From: an uncultured beta proteobacterium
Lineage (GTDB): Bacteria; Pseudomonadota; Gammaproteobacteria; Burkholderiales; Burkholderiaceae
Assembly (NCBI GenBank): GCA_903827075.1
Contig: CAIKGX010000025.1
Span: 1 to 13,090 of the forward strand
Direction: 5' to 3'
DNA length: 13,090 nucleotides
The notes under the pieces were generated by a model. It saw only the letters and a list, made by a program, of their open reading frames with translations. It was not told where the DNA came from and did no database searches. Numbering within the stretch: the first letter of the stretch is position 1; each line of letters starts with the position of its first letter. Shown piece by piece: positions 1 through 7,913 of the stretch. Position numbers and translations under genes: made by a program.

Positions 1-14
1 GACAGAGAGTCCAC

Positions 15-392
15 GTGAAGCTTCAATCTGACCCCCATTCCGGAGCCAATACCATTACCGGTTACGGCGATGGCTACGTAGAGATCAATCAGACTCCCTA
101 CCGCCACGCTGTTTTATTGAGCTCTGATGGCGAAATCTTGGAATGGCCTGTTCAATCATTTGATGACCTCAGTACTGGCAATTTCAGTCAAATGATCACG
201 CTCAAGCCTGAATTAATCCTCATTGGCACTGGCAATCGCCAGCGTTTTCCTAAGCCCGAACTCCTGAAACCCTTGATTGAAGCCAAAATTGGCTTTGAGA
301 TCATGGATTCTCAGGCTGCTTGCAGAGCCTATAACATCTTGGTTGGCGAAGGTCGTCAAGTTCTATTAGCCCTTATTGTGGAAAGCGCCTAA
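15..392 (+). CDS. Mth938-like domain (DUF498) protein
   Basis: This is a complete 125-residue protein resembling the Mth938/DUF498 family, small soluble proteins related to mitochondrial complex I assembly factor NDUFAF3. The family fold is recognised from the N-terminal GYGDGYVEIN stretch, the central LIGTGNRQRFP segment and the late QAACRAYNILVGEGR segment. There is no signal peptide or membrane helix, so it is probably cytoplasmic. Its biochemical role in bacteria is not established. The start is GTG at 15 with a purine-rich GAGAG just upstream. The TAA stop shares its last base with the ATG of arnT, so translation is probably coupled, although no functional link to Ara4N synthesis is known. 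The length is normal for the family. The family assignment is fairly secure; the function is unknown. Confidence 0.8.
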   Translation: MKLQSDPHSGANTITGYGDGYVEINQTPYRHAVLLSSDGEILEWPVQSFDDLSTGNFSQMITLKPELILIGTGNRQRFPKPELLKPLIEAKIGFEIMDSQAACRAYNILVGEGRQVLLALIVESA

Positions 393-2086
393 TGCAGTTT
401 GGCCAAATTAGACAATCGAGCGCCTTAAATCCAGGGAAGATTCTGATCCTCGCGCTAATCTACGCACTGCTTTGGTTTGGCACTCTTAACTATCGCCATC
501 TCATTCCATCTGACGAAGGGCGCTATGCAGAAATTGCGCGTGAGATGTTAGTCACAGGGGATTGGGTTACACCACGCTATAACGGTTACAAATATTTTGA
601 AAAGCCTCCGCTACAAATTTGGGCTACCGCTACTGCATTCCAGGTATTTGGCATTGGTGATTGGCAGGCCCGCCTCTGGACTGCCTTAACGGGATTTTTA
701 ACCATTGTGTTTATTGGCTTTGCAGGCGCACGCATTTATAGCGCTCGTGCCGGTTGGTTGGCTGCTGTCGTTCTAGCCTCGAGCCCCATGTGGGTGATCA
801 GTGGTCACATGAACTCTTTAGATATGGGGCTCTCTGCCTTTTTAGTCGCCGCACTGTGCAGTCTTCTCTTGGCTCAAACCTCACATAGCAAAACCAGTAC
901 TCGCCATTGGATGTGGTGGTGTTGGGCTTTTATGGCTTTGGCAACACTCTCTAAAGGCATCATTGGTGTCGTCATTCCTGGCATGGTGTTTGTGGCGTAT
1001 TCCATTAGCGCTTGGGATTGGAGGATTTGGAAACGCTTACATCTCATTAGCGGAACCATTCTCTTTCTAGCAATCACGGCGCCTTGGTTTGTACTGGTAG
1101 CGCAACGTAATCCTGAGTTCCTAGAGTTCTTTTTTATTCATGAGCACCTGCAGCGCTTTACTCAAACTGCGCATAGCAGGACGGGGCCTATCTATTACTT
1201 CTTGCCCCTGCTCTTATTGGGCTTTTTACCCTGGATTGCTCAAATTCCTGGAGCTATTGCGCTTGCATGGCGGGAACGAGAGCGTGAGTTTTCTGCTGGA
1301 TGGCTATTGGTTTGCTGGTTTGCCGTGATCTTGGGCTTTTTTAGCGTTTCGCAATCCAAGCTACCCGGTTACATCATTCCCATTTTTCCAGCATTAGCCT
1401 TATTAGTTGGTCATCGACTTGATCGCAATCTGAGTTTTAGCAATGCACTTGAACTGCCATGGCAACTGCAAACTCTATTCTTTGCCCTATTAGGTGGTAT
1501 TGGCTTCTTCTTTTTATCTGAAGTCGACAAACAAGCTAGGCCTGATGAGATAGAGTCGTATGCGCAATACATTTATTGGATCATTGCCGCATTAATCGCC
1601 TTAATCACTTTTAGCTTAGCGGCACTCATCCAAGCCAAACGCAATGGGGTAGCCAGTATTGTGAGTTTTGCTGGCGGCTTTTTCTTGTGCGCCTTAATTG
1701 CTGGCACAGGCCATGAAACCCTCGGTCGCGCAGTCTCTGGCATTGATTTAGTAGAGCGTGTGAAAGTAGAAATACCCCCCAAGGTAAACTTTTATTCTGT
1801 ACGCATTTTGGATCACACGGTTCCCTTCTATTTGGGCAGGACCATGACCATGGTGGAGTTTCCAGATGAGCTAGAGTTTGGAGTCAATCAACAACCTGAG
1901 CTTTGGCTCCCAACATTAGATGCCTTTATTGAGCGTTGGAAAGAAGATCAAACGGCTTATGCCTTGATGGTTCCAGAGCAATATGTAGAGTTACAAAAAA
2001 TCAATTTGCCCATGCAAGAAGTTGGCAGAGATTCACGTCGTGTCATTGTGAAGCATCCTGATGTCGCGAATCCTTCGCAGCAATAA
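392..2086 (+). CDS. arnT: Undecaprenyl phosphate-Ara4N transferase ArnT
   Basis: A 564-residue polytopic inner-membrane glycosyltransferase of the ArnT/PMT (GT-C) family. It transfers 4-amino-4-deoxy-L-arabinose from undecaprenyl phosphate to lipid A phosphates on the periplasmic face, which lowers surface charge and gives resistance to cationic peptides. The first transmembrane helix is at about residues 16-32. It is followed by the periplasmic catalytic loop with the acidic pair D41-E42 (SDEGRYAEIAREM) and the conserved YFEKPP motif (E70, K71). Many further hydrophobic helices follow, up to about residue 445, then a soluble C-terminal domain. The length is close to that of E. coli ArnT (550). 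It overlaps the preceding stop by one base and is followed by arnB after 16 bases. The other arn genes make the PMT homologue identity clear: ArnT rather than a protein mannosyltransferase. Confidence 0.88.
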   Translation: MQFGQIRQSSALNPGKILILALIYALLWFGTLNYRHLIPSDEGRYAEIAREMLVTGDWVTPRYNGYKYFEKPPLQIWATATAFQVFGIGDWQARLWTALTGFLTIVFIGFAGARIYSARAGWLAAVVLASSPMWVISGHMNSLDMGLSAFLVAALCSLLLAQTSHSKTSTRHWMWWCWAFMALATLSKGIIGVVIPGMVFVAYSISAWDWRIWKRLHLISGTILFLAITAPWFVLVAQRNPEFLEFFFIHEHLQRFTQTAHSRTGPIYYFLPLLLLGFLPWIAQIPGAIALAWREREREFSAGWLLVCWFAVILGFFSVSQSKLPGYIIPIFPALALLVGHRLDRNLSFSNALELPWQLQTLFFALLGGIGFFFLSEVDKQARPDEIESYAQYIYWIIAALIALITFSLAALIQAKRNGVASIVSFAGGFFLCALIAGTGHETLGRAVSGIDLVERVKVEIPPKVNFYSVRILDHTVPFYLGRTMTMVEFPDELEFGVNQQPELWLPTLDAFIERWKEDQTAYALMVPEQYVELQKINLPMQEVGRDSRRVIVKHPDVANPSQQ

Positions 2087-2102
2087 GTCCATAAGGTCAA
2101 CT

Positions 2103-3275
2103 ATGTCGGCTAACGAAAACACCCTTCCGTTTATCCCCTTCACGCGCCCGCACTTTAATCAAGAAACCATTGATGCGGTAGCTGAGGTATTGCGTTCGGG
2201 ATGGGTCACCTCTGGTCCTAAGTTAGCTGAATTTGAAACTACATTGAGCGAGTATTTTGGTGGACGACCTGTGCGTTGCTTTGCCAATGGGACTGCTACC
2301 ATGAAGATTGCTCTTCAGCTTGCAGGGATTGGCCTAGGCGATGAAGTTATCACCACCCCGATCTCTTGGGTTGCCACTTCGAATGTCATTCTCGGTGTTG
2401 GTGCTACACCTGTATTTGTGGATATTGATCCAGTAACCCGCAATATCGATCTTGATAAAGTTGCTGCGGCGATCACCCCTAAAACACGCGCCATCATGCC
2501 AGTGTATTTGGCTGGATTGCCCGTGAATATGGATCAACTCTATTCCTTAGCCAAGCAACATCAGCTTCGCGTAATTGAAGATGCTGCACAAGCATTTGGA
2601 TCGCAATGGAAGGGTCAAAAGATTGGGAGCTTTGGTGATCTGGTGAGCTTTAGTTTTCAGGCAAATAAAAATCTATCTACTGTTGAAGGTGGCTGCCTGG
2701 TGCTCAATAATATTGAGGAAGCCAAGTTAGCCGAAAAGCTCCGCTTACAAGGTCTTACCCGTCAAGGCATGGATGGTATGGATGTTGATATCCTCGGTGG
2801 CAAAGACAACTTAACTGATGTCAATGCGGTGATAGGCTTGCACCAACTCAAGCAGCTACCTACGTTTCAGACTCGTCGAACAGCTCTTGCTCGCCAGTAT
2901 TTTGATGTGATCCGCAGTGAAATGAAATCTGCCGGCCTTGAGAGCCTGAAGCTCGAGCTTCCAGTGGAAAACTTTACTGATAGCAACTGGCATATGTTCC
3001 AAGTGGTTTTACCCCTCGATCAATTAAATGTAGATCGGGCGCAAATCATGACGGACTTAAAAGACCTTGGCATTGGCACTGGCGTTCATTACCCGACTAT
3101 CACTGGATTTACGTTGTATCAAAACCTGGGCTATAAAACCGAATCCACGCCCATTGCACAACGAATTGGACGCTCCATTTTGACTTTGCCGCTTTTTCCA
3201 GGAATGACAGATGAAGATATCAACCGAATAGCGAGCGCACTGGCGGGCATTCTCAAAAAACACCTCAAAAACTGA
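2103..3275 (+). CDS. arnB: UDP-Ara4O aminotransferase ArnB
   Basis: A 390-residue PLP-dependent sugar aminotransferase of the DegT/DnrJ/EryC1/StrS family. It converts UDP-4-keto-pentose to UDP-4-amino-4-deoxy-L-arabinose using glutamate, in the cytoplasm. Landmarks are the SGWVTSGPK start of the fold (residues 32-40), the phosphate-binding FANGTATMK segment (60-68), the cofactor aspartate in VIEDAAQAFGS (D160) and the Schiff-base lysine in SFQANKNLSTVEGG (K189). The length matches E. coli ArnB (about 380). The chosen start is ATG 2103, preceded by AAGGT and leading into SANENTLPFIPF, as in family members. An in-frame ATG at 2061 would overlap arnT and add a non-conserved basic tail. The gene follows arnT by 16 bases and is followed by arnC. 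Confidence 0.93.
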   Translation: MSANENTLPFIPFTRPHFNQETIDAVAEVLRSGWVTSGPKLAEFETTLSEYFGGRPVRCFANGTATMKIALQLAGIGLGDEVITTPISWVATSNVILGVGATPVFVDIDPVTRNIDLDKVAAAITPKTRAIMPVYLAGLPVNMDQLYSLAKQHQLRVIEDAAQAFGSQWKGQKIGSFGDLVSFSFQANKNLSTVEGGCLVLNNIEEAKLAEKLRLQGLTRQGMDGMDVDILGGKDNLTDVNAVIGLHQLKQLPTFQTRRTALARQYFDVIRSEMKSAGLESLKLELPVENFTDSNWHMFQVVLPLDQLNVDRAQIMTDLKDLGIGTGVHYPTITGFTLYQNLGYKTESTPIAQRIGRSILTLPLFPGMTDEDINRIASALAGILKKHLKN

Positions 3276-3324
3276 AAATTCCTAAGAAATCGATATTGGA
3301 AACAAGATCAGGCAAAATTGCGGC

Positions 3325-4296
3325 ATGACTGCGAATTTAGCTACCCAAGCCGGCAATCCTCAACTGAGCATTGTTATTCCCGTATACAACGAGGAAGAGG
3401 GTCTCCAAGCCCTATTTGACCGGCTCTACCCTGCGTTAGATGCTTTAGCTGCGAAACATCAACTGACTTATGAGATCGTTTTTGTAAACGATGGCAGCAA
3501 AGATCGCTCTGCAGGGATATTGGCCAAACAAGTTGAACTGCGTCCCGATGTCACTCGCGCCGTATTGTTTCATAGTAACTTTGGCCAACATATGGCCATC
3601 ATGGCCGGCTTTGAATATACGCGTGGGCAATACATCATTACGCTAGATGCGGACTTACAAAACCCCCCAGAAGAAATTGATGCGCTGACTATTGAGCTAC
3701 TCAAGGGTCATGACTATGTGGGTACTATTCGCGCTGATCGCCGTGATAGCTTCTTTAGAAAATTTGCATCACGCGCCATGAATCATCTGCGCCAGAAAAT
3801 TACTCACATCACCATGACTGATCAAGGTTGCATGCTGCGCGGATATAGTAGACACATTGTGGATCTAGTACGCCAATGCAATGAAACCAATACCTTCATT
3901 CCGGCGCTGGCCTATACCTTTGCCGCCAATCCTACTGAAATTACCGTGAAACACGAAGAGCGCTTTGCTGGCGAGTCCAAATACACTCTTTATCAACTCA
4001 TTCGCTTGAACTTTGACTTAGTCACCGGTTTCTCAGTGATGCCTTTGCAGATCTTCTCAATACTGGGAATGCTTCTAGCGATGGCCGCTGGTAGTTTGTT
4101 TGTATATCTCTTAGTGCGTCGCTTTGTGCTGGGTGCTGAGGTAGAGGGTGTATTTACCCTCTTCGCGCTCACCTTCTTCTTGATTGGCGTCATGCTCTTT
4201 GGGCTAGGTCTTCTCGGTGAATACATCGGCCGCATCTATCAGCAAGTAAGAGAACGTCCCCGCTATGTTGTGCAAACTGTTTTAGAGAAAAAGTAA
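3325..4296 (+). CDS. arnC: Undecaprenyl-phosphate Ara4FN transferase ArnC
   Basis: A 323-residue family 2 glycosyltransferase that moves formylated aminoarabinose from its UDP carrier to undecaprenyl phosphate at the cytoplasmic side of the inner membrane. The GT-A domain shows LSIVIPVYNEEEG (residues 14-26), VNDGSKDRS (54-62) and the metal/nucleotide motif DADLQNPPEEI (108-118). Two C-terminal transmembrane helices follow (about 239-264 and 276-298), then a basic tail. The length agrees with E. coli ArnC (322). Within the broader DPM1-like family it could be another polyprenyl-phosphate glycosyltransferase, but the neighbours settle on ArnC. The ribosome-binding site is weak, and the 49 bases after arnB hold no clear promoter or terminator. 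Its stop codon directly abuts the next start. Confidence 0.92.
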   Translation: MTANLATQAGNPQLSIVIPVYNEEEGLQALFDRLYPALDALAAKHQLTYEIVFVNDGSKDRSAGILAKQVELRPDVTRAVLFHSNFGQHMAIMAGFEYTRGQYIITLDADLQNPPEEIDALTIELLKGHDYVGTIRADRRDSFFRKFASRAMNHLRQKITHITMTDQGCMLRGYSRHIVDLVRQCNETNTFIPALAYTFAANPTEITVKHEERFAGESKYTLYQLIRLNFDLVTGFSVMPLQIFSILGMLLAMAAGSLFVYLLVRRFVLGAEVEGVFTLFALTFFLIGVMLFGLGLLGEYIGRIYQQVRERPRYVVQTVLEKK

Positions 4297-5166
4297 TTGC
4301 ACGCAGTCGTCTTTGCTTATCACGATGTTGGCGTCAATTGCCTCAAAGCGCTCCTCGCTGCAGGCATCCAGCTTGATCTCGTAGTTACACACCAAGACGA
4401 CCCACATGAGAATGTCTGGTTTTCTAGCGTGGCGAAGTTGTGTGAAGAAAGAAAAATTCCTTACATCACCCCAAGCGCTTCTGAATTAAGCAGCCTCATT
4501 CAGCAAATGCAGAAACTAGCGCCTGACTACCTCTTCTCTTTTTATTACCGCCATATGATTCCGGCTGAGCTCTTGGCTTGTGCCAGGATTGCCGCCCTAA
4601 ATATGCATGGCTCACTTTTACCAAAGTACCGCGGCCGCGCTCCAGTCAACTGGGCCATCTTGCATGGTGAAACCGAAACCGGTGCTACCTTGCATGTGAT
4701 GGAGACCAAACCCGATGCTGGGGATATCGTCGGCCAGTCGTCAGTCCCAATTGGTCCAGATGAAACCGCCACTGAAGTCTTTGCTAAAGTCAGCGGGGCT
4801 GCTGTAAAAGTAATGCATCAGGCGCTACCAGAGCTCATTGCCGGAAAAGTGACCAAAAGGCCCAATGATCTTGAAAAAGGGAGTTATTTTGGTGGACGTA
4901 AGCCTTCAGATGGGCAAATTCATTGGAATCAGTCGTCGGTACAGGTTCATAACCTTGTCAGAGCCGTTGCACCCCCCTATCCCGGGGCTTTTACAGACTG
5001 GCAAGGTCAACAGATGATTGTGGCTCGCACAAGCCTTCAGGGACCCTTTCCGGGTCAGCTTGATCTTAGCGCCCCCGGTATCCAAGTGGTTGATAATCAG
5101 ATATTCGGCATTTGTGGAGACCAGAAAGCAGTAGCGATACTGGAATGGTTTCCTGCCAAGCAATAA
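4297..5166 (+). CDS. arnA: UDP-Ara4N formyltransferase (stand-alone ArnA N-domain)
   Basis: A 289-residue protein matching the N-terminal half of E. coli ArnA. It transfers a formyl group from N10-formyltetrahydrofolate to the 4-amino group of UDP-Ara4N. The catalytic triad N102, H104 and D140 falls at the same residue numbers as in E. coli ArnA (LNMHGSLLPKYRGRAP and KPDAGD). FSFYYRH (80-86) and the C-terminal segment HNLVRAVAPPYPGAF are also typical. The start is TTG at 4297, immediately after the arnC TAA. No in-frame ATG lies nearby, and starting here restores the conserved AVVFAYHD N-terminus, so translation probably couples to arnC. The dehydrogenase half, fused in E. coli, is a separate gene 44 bases downstream in another frame. 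The split is therefore not caused by a simple stop mutation. Confidence 0.92.
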   Translation: MHAVVFAYHDVGVNCLKALLAAGIQLDLVVTHQDDPHENVWFSSVAKLCEERKIPYITPSASELSSLIQQMQKLAPDYLFSFYYRHMIPAELLACARIAALNMHGSLLPKYRGRAPVNWAILHGETETGATLHVMETKPDAGDIVGQSSVPIGPDETATEVFAKVSGAAVKVMHQALPELIAGKVTKRPNDLEKGSYFGGRKPSDGQIHWNQSSVQVHNLVRAVAPPYPGAFTDWQGQQMIVARTSLQGPFPGQLDLSAPGIQVVDNQIFGICGDQKAVAILEWFPAKQ

Positions 5167-5210
5167 ATAAGCAGCAAAAACACCCATTAGATTAAAACGA
5201 GGCAGTAAAG

Positions 5211-6257
5211 ATGAAAAAAGTACTCATTCTTGGTGTAAACGGTTTTATTGGACACCACCTTTCTAAGCGCATTCTGGAGACAACCGATTGGGATGTCTAT
5301 GGCATGGATATGCAAAATGATCGCTTAGGTGACTTAATCAACCATCCTCGCATGCATTTTTTTGAAGGTGATATCACCATCAATAAAGAATGGGTGGAAT
5401 ATCACATTCGCAAATGTGATGTCATTCTGCCTTTAGTGGCGATTGCGACACCAGCAACTTATGTACAACAACCATTAAAAGTGTTTGAACTCGACTTCGA
5501 AGCCAATTTACCGATCGTTCGCTCTGCAGTGAAATACAAAAAGCATTTGGTGTTTCCTTCTACTTCTGAAGTGTATGGAATGTGTGAAGATGCCCAGTTC
5601 GATCCCGCTACATCGAATATGGTCTACGGCCCTATCAATAAACCCCGCTGGATCTACGCTTGCTCCAAGCAATTAATGGACCGTGTGATTTGGGGTTATG
5701 GCATGGAAGGTTTGCGCTTTACCCTCTTCCGTCCATTTAACTGGATTGGCCCTGGCCTCGATAGTATCTACACACCAAAGGAAGGTTCTTCCCGCGTAGT
5801 GACTCAGTTCTTAGGTCATATTGTTCGCGGCGAACCCATCAACCTAGTAGATGGCGGCGCTCAGAAACGTGCCTTTACTTACATTGATGATGGCATTGAT
5901 GCGCTGATGCAGATTATTGACAACAAGGATGGCATTGCCAATAGCAAGATCTACAACATTGGTAATCCAAAGAACAATCACTCAGTACGCGAACTCGCTA
6001 ACCAGATGTTAGAGATTGCCCGCAGTATTCCTGAATATGCCAAGACAGCAAACGAAGTGAAGATTGTAGAAACCACTTCTGGCGCTTACTACGGTGAAGG
6101 TTATCAAGACGTGCAAAATCGTGTGCCTGCAATTGACAATACGATGAGTGAACTGGGCTGGAAACCCACTACCGATATGAGCGATGCTCTGAAGAATATC
6201 TTCGAAGCCTATCGTGAAGATGTAGAAAAAGCGCGTCACTTAGTCGACATAGAATAA
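5211..6257 (+). CDS. arnA: UDP-glucuronate decarboxylase (stand-alone ArnA C-domain)
   Basis: A 348-residue short-chain dehydrogenase/reductase matching the C-terminal half of E. coli ArnA. It oxidatively decarboxylates UDP-glucuronic acid with NAD+ to UDP-4-keto-pentose, the first committed step to Ara4N. The NAD-binding loop is GVNGFIG (residues 8-14). The active-site pair S119-E120 in FPSTSEVYGMC corresponds to the Ser-Glu pair of ArnA. Y149 and K153 form the YxxxK dyad. R304 in YQDVQNRVPA aligns with the ArnA C-terminal catalytic arginine (R619 from memory). NKPRWIY and LFRPFNWIGP are close to the enterobacterial sequence, which favours an ArnA-type decarboxylase over UDP-xylose synthase. 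Start ATG 5211 has a GAGG motif ahead of it. arnD follows after 12 bases. Confidence 0.92.
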   Translation: MKKVLILGVNGFIGHHLSKRILETTDWDVYGMDMQNDRLGDLINHPRMHFFEGDITINKEWVEYHIRKCDVILPLVAIATPATYVQQPLKVFELDFEANLPIVRSAVKYKKHLVFPSTSEVYGMCEDAQFDPATSNMVYGPINKPRWIYACSKQLMDRVIWGYGMEGLRFTLFRPFNWIGPGLDSIYTPKEGSSRVVTQFLGHIVRGEPINLVDGGAQKRAFTYIDDGIDALMQIIDNKDGIANSKIYNIGNPKNNHSVRELANQMLEIARSIPEYAKTANEVKIVETTSGAYYGEGYQDVQNRVPAIDNTMSELGWKPTTDMSDALKNIFEAYREDVEKARHLVDIE

Positions 6258-6269
6258 ATACAGAGGTAC

Positions 6270-7187
6270 ATGGCAAAGATTGCACTCAAGGTAGACGTTG
6301 ATACCTTACGCGGCACTAAAGAAGGGGTGCCTAACTTGGCCCGCACTCTCGAGCGCTTTGGTCTAAAGGCCACCTTCTTATTTAGCCTAGGACCCGATCA
6401 CACAGGTTGGGCACTCAAGCGGGTTTTTCGTCCAGGCTTTCTGAAAAAAGTGAGTCGCACTTCCGTTGTCGAACACTACGGAATCAAAACATTGCTGTAT
6501 GGCGTTCTCCTCCCCGGCCCTGATATTGGAAAACAGGCTGCTGCAGAAATGCGCGCTATCGACCAAGCGGGTCATGAGACGGGCATACATACATGGGACC
6601 ATGTGGACTGGCAAGATGCAGTGCGCCACAAAGATGTGAAATGGACCAAGGCGCAGATGCAAAAGAGCTGGGATCGCTTTGTGGAAATCTTTGGGCATGC
6701 ACCAGTCACTTATGGCGCCGCTGGTTGGCAAATGAATGAGGCGGCTTTTGAGCAACTAGACCAATGGGGCATCCAATATTCATCAGATGGTAGGGCCATA
6801 GAAAACCTCATGCCTTATCGCCTTGCGCTACCCTCTGGCAAAGCGAAACATGTTCAATACCCAACTACTTTGCCAACCTTTGATGAGTTGATTGGCATTG
6901 ATGATGCCGACGAGTTTGCTGCCGTCAAAAAACTACTAGAGATTACCCAGAGTAATCCGAATGACCAGGTATTTACCCTGCATGCTGAGCTCGAAGGTCA
7001 AAAACTGCTACCGGCCTTTGAACAGTTGCTGGCTGGCTGGCTGAACCAAGGTCACGAGCTCGTTACCATGGGGCATTTACACCACTCCTGGGAAGCCACC
7101 AAACAACTCGATAAAATAGCTGTACTACCAGTGACTTGGGGTGAGATACCCAACCGCAGTGGCGAATTGATCATTCAAAATAATTAA
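6270..7187 (+). CDS. arnD: Undecaprenyl-phosphate Ara4FN deformylase ArnD
   Basis: A 305-residue NodB-type carbohydrate esterase that removes the formyl group from undecaprenyl phosphate-Ara4FN, making transfer to the lipid carrier irreversible. Motif 1 is KVDVDTLRGT, with the catalytic-base and metal aspartates D9 and D11. Motif 2 is HTWDH, with zinc ligands H107 and H111. The GVPNLARTLERFG, AAGWQMNE, LPTFDELIG and HAELEG segments match E. coli ArnD (296 residues). There is no signal peptide, in agreement with membrane association at the cytoplasmic face. The ribosome-binding site AGAGG precedes ATG 6270. This is the last arn gene; bcp begins 34 bases later with no visible terminator between, so bcp may be co-transcribed. 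Confidence 0.9.
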   Translation: MAKIALKVDVDTLRGTKEGVPNLARTLERFGLKATFLFSLGPDHTGWALKRVFRPGFLKKVSRTSVVEHYGIKTLLYGVLLPGPDIGKQAAAEMRAIDQAGHETGIHTWDHVDWQDAVRHKDVKWTKAQMQKSWDRFVEIFGHAPVTYGAAGWQMNEAAFEQLDQWGIQYSSDGRAIENLMPYRLALPSGKAKHVQYPTTLPTFDELIGIDDADEFAAVKKLLEITQSNPNDQVFTLHAELEGQKLLPAFEQLLAGWLNQGHELVTMGHLHHSWEATKQLDKIAVLPVTWGEIPNRSGELIIQNN

Positions 7188-7221
7188 AACTAGAGACAAC
7201 TAATAAAGAAGAAGGACAATC

Positions 7222-7689
7222 ATGACAGTAGAAATTGGTAAGCCAATGCCACAGTGTGCAATTCCGGCGACCTCCGGCCTCACATTTTCCCCGGAGTCAG
7301 CCAAAGGCAAAAAGCTAGTGATTTACTTTTATCCAAAAGACATGACCCCAGGATGCACTGCTGAGTCTGGTGAGTTTCGCGACAACATTGACGCCTTCAC
7401 GAAAGCCAATACCTTAATCGTAGGGGTTTCCCGAGATAGCTTAAAGTCACATGACAACTTCCGCAGCAAACTAGAACTCCCATTTGAGCTCATTGCCGAT
7501 ACCGACGAAACACTCTGCCAACTCTTTGGTGTCATGAAAATGAAGAATATGTATGGCAAGCAGGTACGTGGCGTTGAGCGAAGCACTTTTCTCTTTGACT
7601 CCAGCGGCAAGTTGGTAAAAGAGTGGCGTGGACTTAAGGTGCCCGGTCATGTGACAGAGGTATTACAAGCCGCCCAAGAAGCCCATTAA
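7222..7689 (+). CDS. bcp: Thioredoxin-dependent peroxiredoxin, PrxQ/Bcp type
   Basis: A 155-residue AhpC/TSA-family peroxidase that reduces hydrogen peroxide and organic peroxides in the cytoplasm. The peroxidatic cysteine is C45 in YPKDMTPGCTAESGEFRD. The usual PrxQ resolving cysteine five residues later is replaced by G50. The alternative resolving position on the next helix (SHDNF-C in other PrxQ proteins) is R81. The remaining cysteines are C12 and C99 (ETLCQLFGV); C99 recalls a cysteine seen in Burkholderia homologues, from memory. The enzyme therefore acts either as a 1-Cys type or through C99. Length and the late RSTFLFD and VPGHVTEVL segments are typical. A strong AAGGA ribosome-binding site precedes ATG 7222. 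An AT-rich stretch after the stop does not form a convincing terminator. Confidence 0.92.
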   Translation: MTVEIGKPMPQCAIPATSGLTFSPESAKGKKLVIYFYPKDMTPGCTAESGEFRDNIDAFTKANTLIVGVSRDSLKSHDNFRSKLELPFELIADTDETLCQLFGVMKMKNMYGKQVRGVERSTFLFDSSGKLVKEWRGLKVPGHVTEVLQAAQEAH

Positions 7690-7717
7690 TTTTTTTAATT
7701 AATTTGATGGGGGACGC

Positions 7718-7745
7718 TTGCAAAGCTCTCAATTTGGGGTAAAGT
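7718..7745 (+). promoter_or_regulatory. Possible sigma-70 promoter for the phoH leader
   Basis: TTGCAA (7718-7723) and TAAAGT (7740-7745) are separated by 16 bases and each match the sigma-70 consensus at four of six positions. Initiation would fall near 7752, just before the foldable leader. The match is moderate and unproven. Confidence 0.33.
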
Positions 7746-7751
7746 AAAGTC

Positions 7752-7913
7752 ATATGCACCGTAAACGACGGGAAAGTCTGACAATCCGTTTAACACATCA
7801 GCCTGAATATTTCAGAACAGGCTCGGTAAACAACCCGCTCCATTTTCTAGTTCCCACATCACCCAGTTTCGTAATAGACCGTCATAGCAATCCGCTTGAC
7901 GGTTTTTTCTTTT
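7752..7913 (+). promoter_or_regulatory. Structured phoH leader with competing hairpins
   Basis: The 236-base gap between bcp and phoH contains several pairable segments. CCGT 7759-7762 pairs with ACGG 7768-7771. GTTTA 7788-7792 pairs with TAAAC 7827-7831, enclosing AGCCTG 7800-7805 with CAGGCT 7818-7823. CGGG 7769-7772 can pair with CCCG 7834-7837. GACGG at 7767-7771 is identical to the 3' arm of the terminator at 7898-7902 and could capture its 5' arm, CCGTC 7879-7883. This is the layout expected of an attenuator or cis-regulatory RNA, although short pairings can arise by chance. I do not recognise a known riboswitch here. It could also be a small RNA ending at the terminator. Confidence 0.4.
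7878..7913 (+). terminator. Intrinsic terminator/attenuator just before phoH
   Basis: A 7-bp perfect stem, ACCGTCA (7878-7884) with TGACGGT (7897-7903), has a 12-base loop and is followed by a T-rich run (7903-7913, one C). The phoH ribosome-binding site AGGAG begins at 7914 and the start codon is at 7926. No promoter fits between them, so phoH transcription must pass this hairpin. Confidence 0.72.

Noticed and set aside
2061..2102. Extended arnB start at ATG 2061.
   Set aside because: It would overlap the end of arnT and add a basic, non-conserved 14-residue tail; ATG 2103 has a ribosome-binding site and the family N-terminus.
7689..7712. AT-rich TTAATTAA-containing stretch after bcp as a possible terminator.
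   Set aside because: It has no GC-rich stem; the palindrome is only A/T and too weak to be called.
7818..7826. CAGGCTCGG recalls a conserved piece of SAH riboswitches found upstream of ahcY in Burkholderiales.
   Set aside because: The matching 5' GAGGAGCG-type element and the second pairing region are absent, and the downstream gene is phoH.
7878..7903. CCGTCAT in the phoH leader resembles one half of a Pho box (CTGTCAT).
   Set aside because: The second half-site at the required 11-base spacing matches at only two of seven positions, and the sequence is fully explained as a terminator stem.
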